From positions 112,265,240-112,329,239 of the forward strand of contig NC_031768.1 of NCBI RefSeq assembly GCF_001522545.3: a stretch of DNA of 64,000 nucleotides, given 5' to 3'. Positions 49,301 through 60,535 of the stretch are shown one piece after another (the first letter of the stretch is position 1; every line of letters starts with the position of its first letter). Source of the DNA: Parus major (taxonomy: Eukaryota > Chordata > Aves > Passeriformes > Paridae). The notes under the pieces were generated by a model that had not been told where the DNA came from, did no database searches, and worked only from the letters and a program-made list of their open reading frames with translations. A program made the position numbers and the translations under genes.

Positions 49301-49563
49301 AAAATCTTAAAATCTGTTTTTCCCCTTCTTATGTATGACTTTGTTTGTATTACTAGTATTTATATGCTTCATACATGCACATGTAGATTTTGAATATCCA
49401 GTAAAAAAAAAATTAAACCATTTTATGCAGCATTCTCTGTATTTAAGTATTAAAAGAACATTATAAATTATGGGGGGGGGAAAGAGTCCAAACAGTAAAT
49501 AATTTCAAGGATGCCATTAAGGACAACTTTATTGTCTAATTATAGTCTTCTGTTTCTCAAAAC
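46395..49563. other. Unique stretch, no gene seen
   Basis: No exon, RNA gene or known repeat supported. Positions 47930-48230 are GC-richer with several CpGs and carry overlapping short frames on both strands. A tRNA D-arm-like word sits at 47364-47378 without a T-arm partner. G8 lies at about 49472-49479. Confidence 0.5.
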
Positions 49564-49620
49564 AGGTTGGACCCAATGATCTTAAAGGTCTTTTCCAACC
49601 TCAATGATTTTATGATTCTA
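49564..49620 (+). mobile_element. CR1 LINE, extreme 3' end only
   Basis: AGGTTGGACCCAATGATCTT, then AAAGGTCTTTTCCAACCTCA, then ATGATTTTATGATTCTA is the canonical last 55 bases or so of a CR1 element. Upstream the similarity stops abruptly, so this is a very short 5'-truncated copy. Confidence 0.9.
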
Positions 49621-49756
49621 AACCCAAAAACTTTGGATGCATTTGGCTAAAGATATGGGCCAAAATTTGTGCAGAGTAGTTTTGAGAATATGACTAAACT
49701 CATAATTAAAGTTGTGCCTTGTCAGAGCTGGAACTCCATTGCTTCCCTAGCACACT

Positions 49757-50009
49757 AAATAAATAAGGAGTGAGGAATAAGGAGTAAGGAATAAGGGATA
49801 AGGAATAAGAGATAAGGAATAAGGAATAAGGAATAAGGAATAAGGAATAAGGAATAAGGAATAAGGAATAAGGAATAAGGAATAAGGAATAAGGAATAAG
49901 GAATAANAGGAATAAGGAATAAGGAATAAGGAATAAGGAATAAGGAATAAGGAATAAGGAATAAGGAATAAGGAATAAGGAATAAGGAATAAGGAATAAG
50001 GATAAGGAA
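49757..50009. repeat. (GGAATAA)n heptamer minisatellite with an embedded N
   Basis: About 35 units of GGAATAA. The left 60 bases are degenerate (GGAGTGA, GGAGTAA, GGGATAA, GAGATAA) and the centre is homogeneous, as in arrays that turn over internally. A single N at 49907 interrupts the phase. Because 7 is not a multiple of 3, all frames cycle through the same seven codons; on the minus strand this gives the open repeat LFLIPYS. That peptide is not evidence of a gene. Confidence 0.97.
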
Positions 50010-53000
50010 AGTGCAAGGAGTGTGGCTCTTAAGAGGTGGGCTGCACTACAGGACACACCTGAAACAGCAGCACAGCTGTGACTTTGCAGCCCATTGGAAA
50101 AGTCTGACTCAGTGCAAAATTTGCTCCTGAATCAGCCTGGTTTAAGGGAACTGAAATCCCCAAGAGGGAGATTTTGGTTGGAGTCAGTATGTTTGAGAAG
50201 GCAGCTGCTCTCTCCCTCATTTCCTGCCCCTCAGTGGAAAGGTGGACACAACAGGAATGCCAAAAACCAGAAACCCCTGGGTCAAGATAAAGCTCACAAA
50301 TAAAAAGTTTCTTCCTCCCTGCTTCAACCAAGAGGATGGGAAGATTACTTTTTTAAAAAAAAAAGAAGCTGTGATTCACATTGGTTTGCTAATTGAGGAA
50401 ACAGTCAGATTTTGAAACCTAAATGGCATGAGTAAAAACACTGAAAAGAACTTCCAAGAAGAGTGGTTTGAATTGTGGTGCATGAGCTGGATGAACTTGG
50501 GAGAACCCCAAGAGAAATGAGACTTTCTGGAATTAGGGTGTTCAGGGACTAATACAGAATTCATTCCTTAATTTGATTAAGGCATGAAACACTTAGGAAT
50601 TCATTATTTGAGTGGGAGAGAAAAGTATCCTGTTTATTTAGCCTCAGTCTGACCTTCCTCATGAACTGCCAAGGGGTATCCCTTTTTCCTGTATTTATAC
50701 ACAAGTTTTTCCATACCAGGTGTATTTGTTTTTATTTCTGGAAAGACAGAGAAAAAAAAATGAATACTGTGACAGAGATACAAATATCTCACAAAGAAAA
50801 AGCTACTGAGAAATGGGCAACACACATTGCTACCTTTTATTTTTTCTGGGAACAGATTCCAAATGGCCCAGAACTTCTACTCCTCTTAGATTTCTTCGTG
50901 ATAATTTCATGAAAAACATGGAGAAAAGAAGGTAAATAAGCTTGGCCGTGTATAGGCAGGAGTGCAAAAACATGGGATTTAAATACAAATAAACTTTATG
51001 AAAGATTAGGGCAGTTGCACGTTTTAGACTTCTTGTCCTTCATAAGGCTCAAAAAAATAATTAAAAAAAAAAAAGAACACCACCATAAAACCTCCAACCT
51101 CTTCACTGATTAATAAGCAATGACTATAAGTGACACAAATGCCCCCCAGCAGTTCAGTTGTGGAAGCTCCTGGTTTCTTAATAATCAAATAATCTTTATA
51201 AATTGTAAACTGGACTGTAGAATATATCCAAATTTCCTTTTGGTTATAAGGGCTTTGTCAGAAAGCAAATTCTGCAGAAAGTAGAACAAAGGAATTTTCA
51301 TAAAATTACCTCCAAAATTTTACTTTGGGCACTTGGGGTCTTTTAAAGATATTTTTTTAAAAAAAAACCAACATAAATATTAAGACCAGGAAGGCCAATA
51401 CAAAAAAAAAAAAAAATAATTTTAAACTCTCTCCATGAGAACTTCACAGTGTGTTCAGCCCACAGCTGTTGGGTGAGTTACATACAGCCTGTCCTGCAGA
51501 AATTTATCTTGATCTTAACACTCCAAGTAATGTAAAATGAAGTTTGTCCTTAGTAAAATTGTTCTAAGGGGTTCATTGCCCTCAGGATTAAAAACCAGTC
51601 AATTCTTGAGGATGTCTGGGGGTGTTTTATTCTGTCTAATGCTTCAGTAATGTTGCCTCTCATTCCTGTCTCCTCTGCAGAGACTTTCCTCCCCTCATGT
51701 TTTTATTTGAAGGTATTCAGTAGGAATCCTGCTAAGCTTATAATTACAAAAGGTAAGTACAAAGCATCCAGGCCCGTGCTATACAAATCTTTGTTGATGA
51801 GCCTTTAACTTTGTAACACATCATGAGAAAAAGAGGGGGAAACATCAAGTAAGTCATGCTGATGTTTTTAAACTGATTTCTTTGGCCAATCCTAAAGAAC
51901 ACAAGGTTTCCTACAGCTCTGAAGGCCTCGTAATTTAGGTCTGGCTTGCAGTAGCAAATTAACTTACATGTAGCTCATGCTAGAGAATATTTGAACTGCT
52001 TCACATGGAGCTCAGTAGAGAAACATTCTCTGCTTTCAAAACAAATAGTGGCTGTGAGTATCCACCTGTGATTCATGGCAAAGACATCTGAGGCAAAAGA
52101 GCAACTATTTTCCAAGAGGTGAACTGCAGTTGACTGGGTTCAAGTTGGAAACACTCAGAGGAGCTCCAAATATTGCTTAGACAGTGTGCACTTAGTTGGA
52201 GGGCTTCTTGAGGATGGATTCTGCAGGGTTCCAGCAAAAGGAAAAAATATTTTTTTCTCTGAGGCAGTGCTATTCTTTGAACTTTCAGTTGGGATAATTT
52301 GTATTTTGGAAGTGCCCAAATGCTCCTTTCCTGTTCCATTTGCAATGCTGAATTTATTGCACAGGGTTCAAAATAGGGTTCACTGTAACTTGAAGTTGAT
52401 GCCACAGCTAAAACTTTTTTTTGAGTGATGGGTAGCTAAGGATGATACACCCCTATCTTATTGTAATTAACCAATTAACCAGGTTTTTATATAGAATCAT
52501 TGCTTGGAAATGCATGCATCAGAGCATGTCTGTCATCTTTAACAATCAACTGCTCCTTTATATAACTTGCTGCTGTACTAAATCTCTTTGGGAGTTAATG
52601 ATGTTAAAACTGATTAGATTCAAAGGAGGGTGTGCAGAAAGTCTGAGGGAGGAATATCTTATTATGTGCTGCGACATGAAATAGGTGACTATAGATAATC
52701 AGAACCACAAAGAACCTGGACAAACACACAGAAAATGCCTCCAAAAATGAAGAGGAGAGTGAAATTCTTCCATTTTAGGAAGGCAAGAAGCAGTTTCCTA
52801 GATCTGCAAAGAAGTTTTTTTTAAGCAAATCTGATTTTACAGCTTTGATGTGGCAACCATGGGATGGTAATACATACCTGGAGTCTAAATTAGAAAGAAT
52901 TTTTATTGAAATTTGATTGTTTTCTCTTTGTTTCCATGCAGTGAAATTTATCATCATCACCAATTTCTTCAATTTTCCATCAGATGTTTCTACCAAAAGT

Positions 53001-53142
53001 TTTTCTGAAAAGGATCAGCTGACTCTGATATTTATGAAATTTAGCTCACAGTATCAGTTGGCTGATATTTCTTTACCCATTTTCACCTCTTAAATGGATG
53101 GTCAGAGAAGTTTTCATAATATTTAAATTTAAATAGAGACAG
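50010..53142. other. Unique AT-rich stretch, no gene seen
   Basis: Simple tracts A12 (51063-51074) and A15 (51402-51416) occur. No exon or mobile element recognised; frames do not exceed 110 codons and lie on both strands. Confidence 0.55.
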
Positions 53143-53372
53143 TTGAGATGGGATTTTAGAAAGGAATTGTTCCCTGGGAGGGTGGGCAGGCCCTGGCACA
53201 GGGTGCCCAGAGCAGCTGTGGCTGTCCCTGGATCCCTGGCAGTGTCCAAGGCCAGGCTGGATGGGGCTTGGAGCAACCTGGGACAGTGGGAGGTGTCCCT
53301 GCCATGACAGGGGGTGGAACTGAATAATTTTAAAGCCACTTCAAACCCAAACCGTTCCATAAGTCCATGAAT
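53143..53372 (+). mobile_element. CR1 LINE, 3'-terminal fragment
   Basis: It starts near GATTTTAGAAAGGAATTGTT and runs through CCCTGGGAGGGTGGGCAGG, GATCCCTGGCAGTGTCC and GGTGTCCCTGCCATGACAGG to CCAAACCGTTCCATAAGTCC. It is one of the two longest and best preserved tails here and starts at almost the same consensus point as the copy at 63.35 kb. Confidence 0.96.
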
Positions 53373-55483
53373 ATTTACTCTAAAAGTTGTGATAAAAAGC
53401 AGAAAAACTGTTTGGGAATAAAAAATAGGATTTTCATTTTAGTGAAACACTACTTTTAAGAAGTAAAGGAAAAGATTTATTTCTTAGTTAAATGTTTCTT
53501 TAGCTTCAGTCATAGCTGGAGGTCAGCTGAAAGCATTCCTGTACACAACCATTGAAGAAGACACAAAGTTTTGTTGTGAAAATAGTATAACATAAGGTTA
53601 AGTGTAGAAATCAGTCACTGGAGGGTTGCAGTTTTTAATTCCGAAAGAAGCAAATGAGAAATTAAATATAAAAATTATTTAACTGCATGAACTTTTTTTT
53701 TTTTTTAACGTGTACAGTCACTTTTTCAATGGATAGAAAAGGAGGCTGTGCTTGGCATCCTCATCATTTGCTAGAAGGACAACTTGTGTCAGAATAACTG
53801 CCCCAGATCCTAGAGGATGCTATGCTTTTCATAAAGGCAGCATATTGCTCAAATAATGCTTTTCTGCACCTCTGCATTCTTCTTCTGCCTGCTGCAGCAG
53901 GTTTTGGTAATTTATCAGCTAATACATCAGGCATGAAGCTGAAAATGCTTCTAAATCTTCCTGAAATGGTTGGTCTTTCCCCTTCTATTTTGCTTCAGAT
54001 CATCTATCCCTCTTGTGAATGGACAAATGATGGCCAGACTCATTAAAATCCCATAAGAAGGAAAATAGTGAGTGCAGCTATTGAAATGGGATGATCACTG
54101 TGACCTGATGTGGCAGAACACCTTCCCAGAGAGCAGAGAGATTCTGGGAGATATGGTGGAAATTATTATGCAGCTCAGATGGTAAATGTGCCTATGGGTA
54201 CAGTATAAATGCTTAAATCTGCTATTTTTTCACTGTTCAGGAAGCATTTAATTTCATTTTATTTCATTTCATTCAGTGCTCAGGCAGGGACAGGAGGTAT
54301 CTGGGTGTTTCTGAGGCAGAGGATGTAATTTAGGTCTGCTTGCAAGGTGGCGAATAAAGGAGCACTTTGTGACATATCATCATTTACTGCCACATGATCT
54401 GCTCATACAGAACTTCTTTAACCAAAGTTCTGAGGATCTCAGAAAAGAAAGAGGAGCTTGGGGGCAGGGGGAGGAAGGAAGAAAGAGTTACCAGCTCTTT
54501 ATTACACCTCCAGAGTTTGATTCATGTCTACGTCTTGACAAATGGGAGAGGGTGGTTGATTCATGGCAAACAAGGAGCTCATTGTAGGTATCCTGCTCCT
54601 TTTGAAAGCAGCATTAAAACCTACAAACACTGGAGACTCATCACAATGCTTGGCCCATCCAGTACAGAGCATGGTTTGTTCCAAAAGTGTTATCAGCTGT
54701 GCTCCTGTGCTCTCCAGCTGACGGTCATTAGGAATTCCTAGATAATATTCCACAGTATTTTGGGAAAGACAGGATATGCCTACTAATGCAAATTCCTAGG
54801 AAACTCTAGAGAGTAGTTTTATCCATGAATATCTGTATCTTTTGCAACATTGTTTATAGCTTTCTTTATATGACATATAAAATGGTGTGTATCATCACTG
54901 CACTTTTTACTGGACAGATTATTATTTAAACCTGCTTCTTGTAATTCTGATTAAGTCATGGTCTTTACTTCTGCAAATCATCAGGGTTTCCCATCTTGCA
55001 ATCCAGATTTCAATTTATTGGCATTTACTATATCTATACCATGTATAACAGCTGAAATATAGCTGGGTTTAATCATTTCAAGCCAATTCTAACAAAATTT
55101 AGTCAGAAGATGTACATGTGATTTGTTCCCTCCATCAAGAGTGAAGACTTCCCTTAATATTACAATTGCACACAATTAAAATTTTAAATTTTCCTGCTTT
55201 GTATTCTCTCTCTCATTTTTATGTCTTATTTGTTTTCCTTTGCCTCTCTGGAAACTCTTTTTATTTTCTTTTTTCTTTTTTTAATAGTTTCATTTTCTGA
55301 TTGGTACCCTTGGGTGGATCCAATTCACAGTAATTCTCAGCTACAAATTTGGACTAAGTATTTTCTATACTGGGAAATAGATTCCCAATGGGGCACATTT
55401 GAAACTAATTAATATTCCCAGCATTTCATGAAAAGTGCAGTAATAGTATTCATTATAGCATTCCCATAATAGTACACGTTAAT
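53373..55483. other. Unique AT-rich stretch, no gene seen
   Basis: T14 lies at 53693-53706. No gene or repeat family recognised. Frames of up to 115 codons at 54.4-54.75 kb occur on both strands. Confidence 0.55.
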
Positions 55484-55518
55484 AGTATTCCCATTTTGCT
55501 GATGGGATAGCTAAGGTA
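55484..55518. repeat. Possible MIR/CORE-SINE relic
   Basis: AGTATTCCCATTTTGCTGAT followed by GGGATAGCTAAGGTAC resembles the conserved CORE-SINE block read as ATCCCCATTTTACAGATGAGGAAACTGAGGC. Only about 35 bases align by eye and the flanks do not. Such ancient SINE traces do survive in amniote genomes, but this match may be chance. Confidence 0.2.
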
Positions 55519-55740
55519 CAAACAGACTAATTTTTGTGTAGAAATTCACTCTGGAATCAAGGGTAAATAAGAAAATAAATAACAGAATTTTTTTACCCCA
55601 GAAAACAATGTTCTAACCACAAAGACACTCTCTTTTTCCTCAATAATAAAGTTAAATATGCGAAGTAAAATAATGAAGTTGTTCCACAGATTAAATTCAC
55701 AGTAATAACAGATGTTCAACAGTTTTTAATTTCTCTTTTT
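55519..55740. other. Unique stretch, nothing seen
   Basis: Short AT-rich interval before the candidate conserved block. No feature recognised. Confidence 0.5.
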
Positions 55741-55960
55741 GAGTAATGTGGTCTGTGTACTGCCTGCAGCAGGATTTAATTTGTCTCGTTGCCGTTATCA
55801 GACAACTAAGCTGCTGTCAAAACAGGCAGATCAGGAATTAATGAAAACATTTCTCTCTACAGTTCTGTGATTACAATACAGGCAGCTGTACTTTAATTTC
55901 CCAGCATTTAAGTTTCACGTGCACAGATCTCAGTCTTAAATTCAGATCAGATAAGAACAG
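55741..55960. other. Candidate conserved non-coding element
   Basis: A non-repetitive block with CTCGTTGCCGTTATCAGACA (about 55785-55804), a paired GGCAGATCAGGAATTAATGA and a TTTCACGTGCACAG word (about 55914-55927), richer in CpG and in recognisable transcription-factor words than its flanks. No open frame of note. Conservation was not measured, so this is only a suspicion. Confidence 0.2.
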
Positions 55961-58799
55961 CGGCTAAAGCTAACCTCACATCTCAAAATCTGATCTCATT
56001 AGGAGGGAATCTACAGAGAGACCCTGTAAATGCTCATTATTATCACATTTCCCCAAACCCCTTTCACAATTGGCACTAAGGGAAACCTTTCTTCAGTGAC
56101 TCGTCCCAACAGCCAGCACAGGGATACACAGAAGATTTTGAAACCCAGGAATACTCCAGAAAGATGTTTAAGACAGAAAGGATCAGAAAACTGCCTCAAC
56201 TTTACTATACTTGTAAAAATCTGTAAAATCTTGGCTGGATTATCCTCATTTTATCTCCCATGGCAGGCCCATGCACCTCAGTGTTGAGCAGGGTTCAAAT
56301 CACTGAACTGTTCTCAAGGCAGAAAAAGGGATGGTAAATGTTCCTCAGGGGATTCTCATCATGAATTTGAAGACTGCTTTGGTTTGAACCTCGTATGTAA
56401 TTTAGAACCAGCCTTAAAGCCTGGTGAGTTCTTTGAGTAGCTATGGAATGTAACTTGTTCAATGTGTACCTTTTAATAAGCAGCTACAAGCCCCTGGTCC
56501 TTCAAACCAGCCTTTGGGAGGTGCCTCTGCCTGTGTTCTCTACATCATTTTGGTTCTGCTGATATAAAGAGGAAAGCTTTGGTTTATTCCTCAGAAGCAT
56601 CTGATTGTAATAGAGCTGGTGGCTGTCAAGCTCCACAGAGATGTGCACTCAGCCATACTCAGATTAGATTGTTTGAAGTTTGGGGTTTGTTGGGTTTTTG
56701 ATTGTAACACCGCTCCTTTTCTAGTCCAAATTAGAAGTATTGATGCTGGATTCTGTAAAGCCTGTACTGACCTGATTGGTTTTGTGGTTCTTGGAGTACA
56801 GTGTAAGCAATCTCCCTCTTTTCTAGCCATGTATTCCTTCCTGCATTATCCCTTTGATTATTCTGGGGCAAATACTTCTACTGTACACAGGGAGATGGAA
56901 TGGGAGACTAATCTGACTGAAATAAAGTCCAATCTACCCCCTCCTTGCCTCCTGTTAAAAATAAAAACCAAAAAACCAAAAAACCTGCTGGCACAACAGA
57001 GATGGCAGAAGTTACAGAGATACCAACTCTACATATCCACCCAATCACCAAAAACCTTGTTCAATAACTCTCTCAGCCTGGGTCAAAGCCCGTCCCAGGC
57101 TGCCCTTATTGTTGACCAGGTATTTGTTCAGTGTAAAAAACATGCAGTAAACTCTATTCTTTTTCTATTTGTCATTGTTTTCTGATAGCTTGATCATTCT
57201 CAGTGCTTCATTCACCTTTCATGCTGTCAGGATATGAATAATAGGAGGCTACTCACTGATGCAAGGAATACTGCCCAGTTATATTACTTCCAACAACAAC
57301 AAACTGAATTCCATGTACCTTAATTAATGAGATAACAGCTTAATGCAATTAAATTAATACACTGTATTTTGATAAACAAAGAAATTTGGATGACAATTTT
57401 GTCTTTTATTGCAATAAAGAAAGTGTTTGAAAAAAGCAGAAAGGTTACAATGCATGTAAGAATCAAAGATTTGTTTTAGAGTGCTGAGGTTTTCTTGTTG
57501 GTGGTCATTATGAAAAACTGATTAAACATTTTTTAATAAAGTTCTCAGCCTTGTTAAGTGTTCTCCCATGAAGGAAATTAATTAGTAACCTGGTGCATTT
57601 AATTGTCCTGAAGGTAGGACTTAACATTCTCTTTCAGAAACTTTCTATTTCTCCCTCATGTCCACGAAAATGAAGAATATTTTAATTGTTTATTTATACC
57701 ACACCTATACTGGAAGAAACAGCATTCAAGTCATTATTTCATTTTATTTTAAGACATCTTGAGTCCATGTGTTCATCCTGTCCCAGACAGCTGGTTAGAA
57801 ATTTAACTGTCTGGCTGCTGACCAAAATAAATGGAATGCCCTTTGTGTAACATCCTTGTAAAATCTGTAGTCATGCACCAAAATCGATAAATCTTGAAGA
57901 AAAATGAAGAACTGAGCTCCAGGGTTGCAAGACATCTTAAAAAAACATGTCCTCTGCTTTTCACCCTTCGTCCAACCTTAGAATTTAATATATGTGTTGG
58001 CTCCAAGTAGCTGGAATATTCTCTTTAAATCCAAAGGTCACCGTGCTGTGGCTTGATAACATACCATTCTTGATTGCTGCCTGAACAAAACAAAAAATGT
58101 TGTTTGGCATAGTCAGAGGTAGAAAACCAAAATTATAGACCACAATAAAGCCTGCCTGTAATAATCTGCAGCCTTTAAGAAGAGAGAAAACATATGCTGT
58201 GACTTCAGTGTTCTCAGCTTGGCTGGGACACAACCAGAGAGCATTTCCCTTCTTTTGCTTTTCAGTCCAGTCACTTTATTAATATTTCATTATAAACCTG
58301 CAGATATACAACCTGGAAGTTGCTCTTCAGCCTCTGCAGTTCCTCCTGTGCACCTTCAGGAGGACTTTTCCCCACCCACCCAGGAAGTGGATGAGATAAT
58401 AAGGAGGACCAAGAAGCTCAGCCCTCCAGGGGCTGCAAATCTGTGTGAAAATCCTGAGAAACACGTTTAAAAAATAAATTCAGTCAGATGAACTGTTCCA
58501 ATAGGAGAGGATAACAGGACAAGGAGAACAGGAAAATGCAGGGAACTAAGGAAGTCTTCACCATTTTGCAGGCAAGGTACAACTCTTCTGAGATTAAAGC
58601 TGGCTGCAAAAAGTTTCAGCCTAATCTCAAAAGGTTATCTTTGAGATCCTGAGGCACACACAGCGTGACACAAATATCCACCTCCACCTGTCATGGCAGG
58701 GAAGCTGTTACAGCAAAAAAAATAAATAATCAGTGATGGAAATGGCTGTTGGAGTCTGGGATACAGAGTGTGTGCCCGTTTTTCTAATACTTAGTTCTA
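55961..58799. other. Unique stretch, no gene supported
   Basis: The longest frame outside gaps and CR1 (56619-57185, 188 codons) starts only with GTG. It crosses an A-rich CCAAAAAA tract at 56959-56983 and shows no domain, so I treat it as chance. No exon or known repeat recognised. Confidence 0.5.
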
Positions 58800-59520
58800 A
58801 GATCCAGAAACACACTGAATTTCATATAACATGAAATTCATGAGCATGTTTTCATGGTGATACATGAAAACAAATGTTAAAGTTAGATTGAAAAAGCTAA
58901 AAGTGTAAGTGTGTAGATTAGAAAGTTTTCTTAAATCACTGGGTGAAAAAGTTAGTTTAGAGAGCAGAAGGCAAGATGGAGGATTTAGAGTGTTGTCTCT
59001 TGTCTTTCTTCTTTCTTTTTCATGTTCTTCTCCTAGAGGTTTTTGGATAATAGTAAGTGATTGGACAGAAAATGCCGCAGTGCATCACAGAGGTGATGGG
59101 TCATTGGGTCATTAAGAAAAATAATATACGTGTCTATTGTTAATTGGGTAAAAATAGGTATAAAGATAAAAGAACTGCGAATTTCGGGGCTATTTTGTGC
59201 TATTGGGCACAGGATGATCCACAAGACCTTGTTCTACCATCAGAAGAAAGAAATTAACCAGATTGCAAAGAATTAACCTTGTGTAGTTAGTCTGGAGACA
59301 CCTGCCAAGGTTTGTGATGACCTTCTAATAAACATGAGAAACAAGATTCTAATGAGCTTGGGAGTTTTCTTCAGATTATAGGAATTGATATAAACAGGGC
59401 TCCCCACCAGGGAGGATCCAAAAAGAATTCAGTCCAAAGGAGGCTGAGAAAACCAGGAAAAGAAAGAAAAATACCAAAGAAATGCAGCAGAATCAGAGAA
59501 ACAGAAAAAAATTATTTAGA
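58800..59520 (+). mobile_element. Probable endogenous retroviral LTR, degraded
   Basis: This block has the layout of an LTR: an upstream part with a pyrimidine-rich tract (TTGTCTTTCTTCTTTCTTTT, about 58998-59018), a TATA-like TATAAAG at 59159-59165, and a polyadenylation signal AATAAA at 59327-59332, about 165 bases downstream as expected for U3-R-U5. Words such as AAGATGGAGGATTTAGAG, GGGTCATTGGGTCATTAAG and ATACGTGTCTATTGTTAATT recall passerine ERV LTRs that I know only from memory. No gag, pol or env remnant and no second LTR is seen. The boundaries are approximate. Confidence 0.42.
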
Positions 59521-60387
59521 AAAAAGTTACAAATGGCGAGTGTTCCTTTTCCTTGCACAGCAGTCATGGAGTGGGGGATGCTGCAGCCACTGAACTCTTC
59601 CCTGCTGGAGGCTGAAATAACCAGGAAACAATAATTAGATATTTAAATCCCTCATTTTCTATCACTAAATGAGGTACCCTGAGACATTTGGGTTCCGGAT
59701 GCTCCATCACATTTTCTCACTCAGCTGTTGTTTACTTCCACTGCAGTCTGTATGAAGCATGGAATATTTCCAGAAATAAAGTAGGAACTCCTGGTGAGGC
59801 TGGCTGAGGTGCAGAGTTGGAGATGGGAACCATGCAGGAGTTTCTGGTGGCAAGGAGTGATTTAGACCCTGCTAATTAATTCCTGGTGGTGTTGAGGAAT
59901 TTTTTTTTCTCCTCCCTGCAATCAATAAAATAATGAGGATCTGGTTGAAAAAGTCCTTCACAGCTAGCATACCATGGAGTTTAGCAGATCAAGGAGATGC
60001 ATTCCAGTGCCCCAAATCCTCTCTCCATGCCCATCTGATTGATAATCTTTAAATACTGAGCAAAAGCTCATGCGTGTCTTTGAGCACCACTGAAAGGCTC
60101 TGAGCTGGGGAGGATGATTTACCCAGAGTGTCCCCACGAGCTGTAGTGGCTGTGTGAAACTTTAGCCAGGCTTTGGGGTGCCCAGTGCAGTGATTCCAGT
60201 CCTCCCAGCAAAGCCAGATCTACACTTGAGCAGCTCATGCATCCACTTCCTGACACATCCACTGGATTGGGACAGGCCTCACAACTCTGTGGTATTTTGT
60301 TTGTTACAGCTTTGATTCTCACACCTTTTTCAAGATCCTCTCTGTAATTTGTTATGGGGTGAGAGAAATACAGTGGGTAAGATTACT
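59521..60387. other. Unique stretch, no gene seen
   Basis: No primer-binding site or retroviral coding trace follows the LTR-like block convincingly. Otherwise featureless, with frames below 70 codons. Confidence 0.5.
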
Positions 60388-60535
60388 TCTGTGGCTGCCC
60401 CTGGATCCCCGAAAGTGTCCAAGGCCAGGTTGGACAGGGCAACCTGGGATAGTGGAAGGTGTCCCTGCCCATGGAATGGGTGGAACTGGATGATTTAAGG
60501 TCCCTTCCAACCCAAACCATTCCATGATTGTATGA
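60388..60535 (+). mobile_element. CR1 LINE, 3'-terminal fragment
   Basis: It begins inside the tail at CTGTGGCTGCCCCTGGATCC and ends with AACCCAAACCATTCCATGAT plus a short TGTATGA. A deletion of roughly eight bases removes the GGCTTGGAG-like block (about 60439). The terminus TTTAAGGTCCCTTCCAACCC is intact. Confidence 0.95.

Noticed and set aside
49757..50009. Interstitial telomeric repeat
   Set aside because: The unit is GGAATAA, not TTAGGG or a one-step variant array of it.
49706..50056. Minus-strand repetitive protein of LFLIPYS units
   Set aside because: It is a pure translation of the GGAATAA heptamer; any 7-base repeat without a stop gives such a frame.
56619..57185. 188-codon frame, longest outside gaps and CR1
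   Set aside because: It starts at GTG, not ATG, crosses an A-rich tract, shows no domain, and has no splice or promoter context that I can see.
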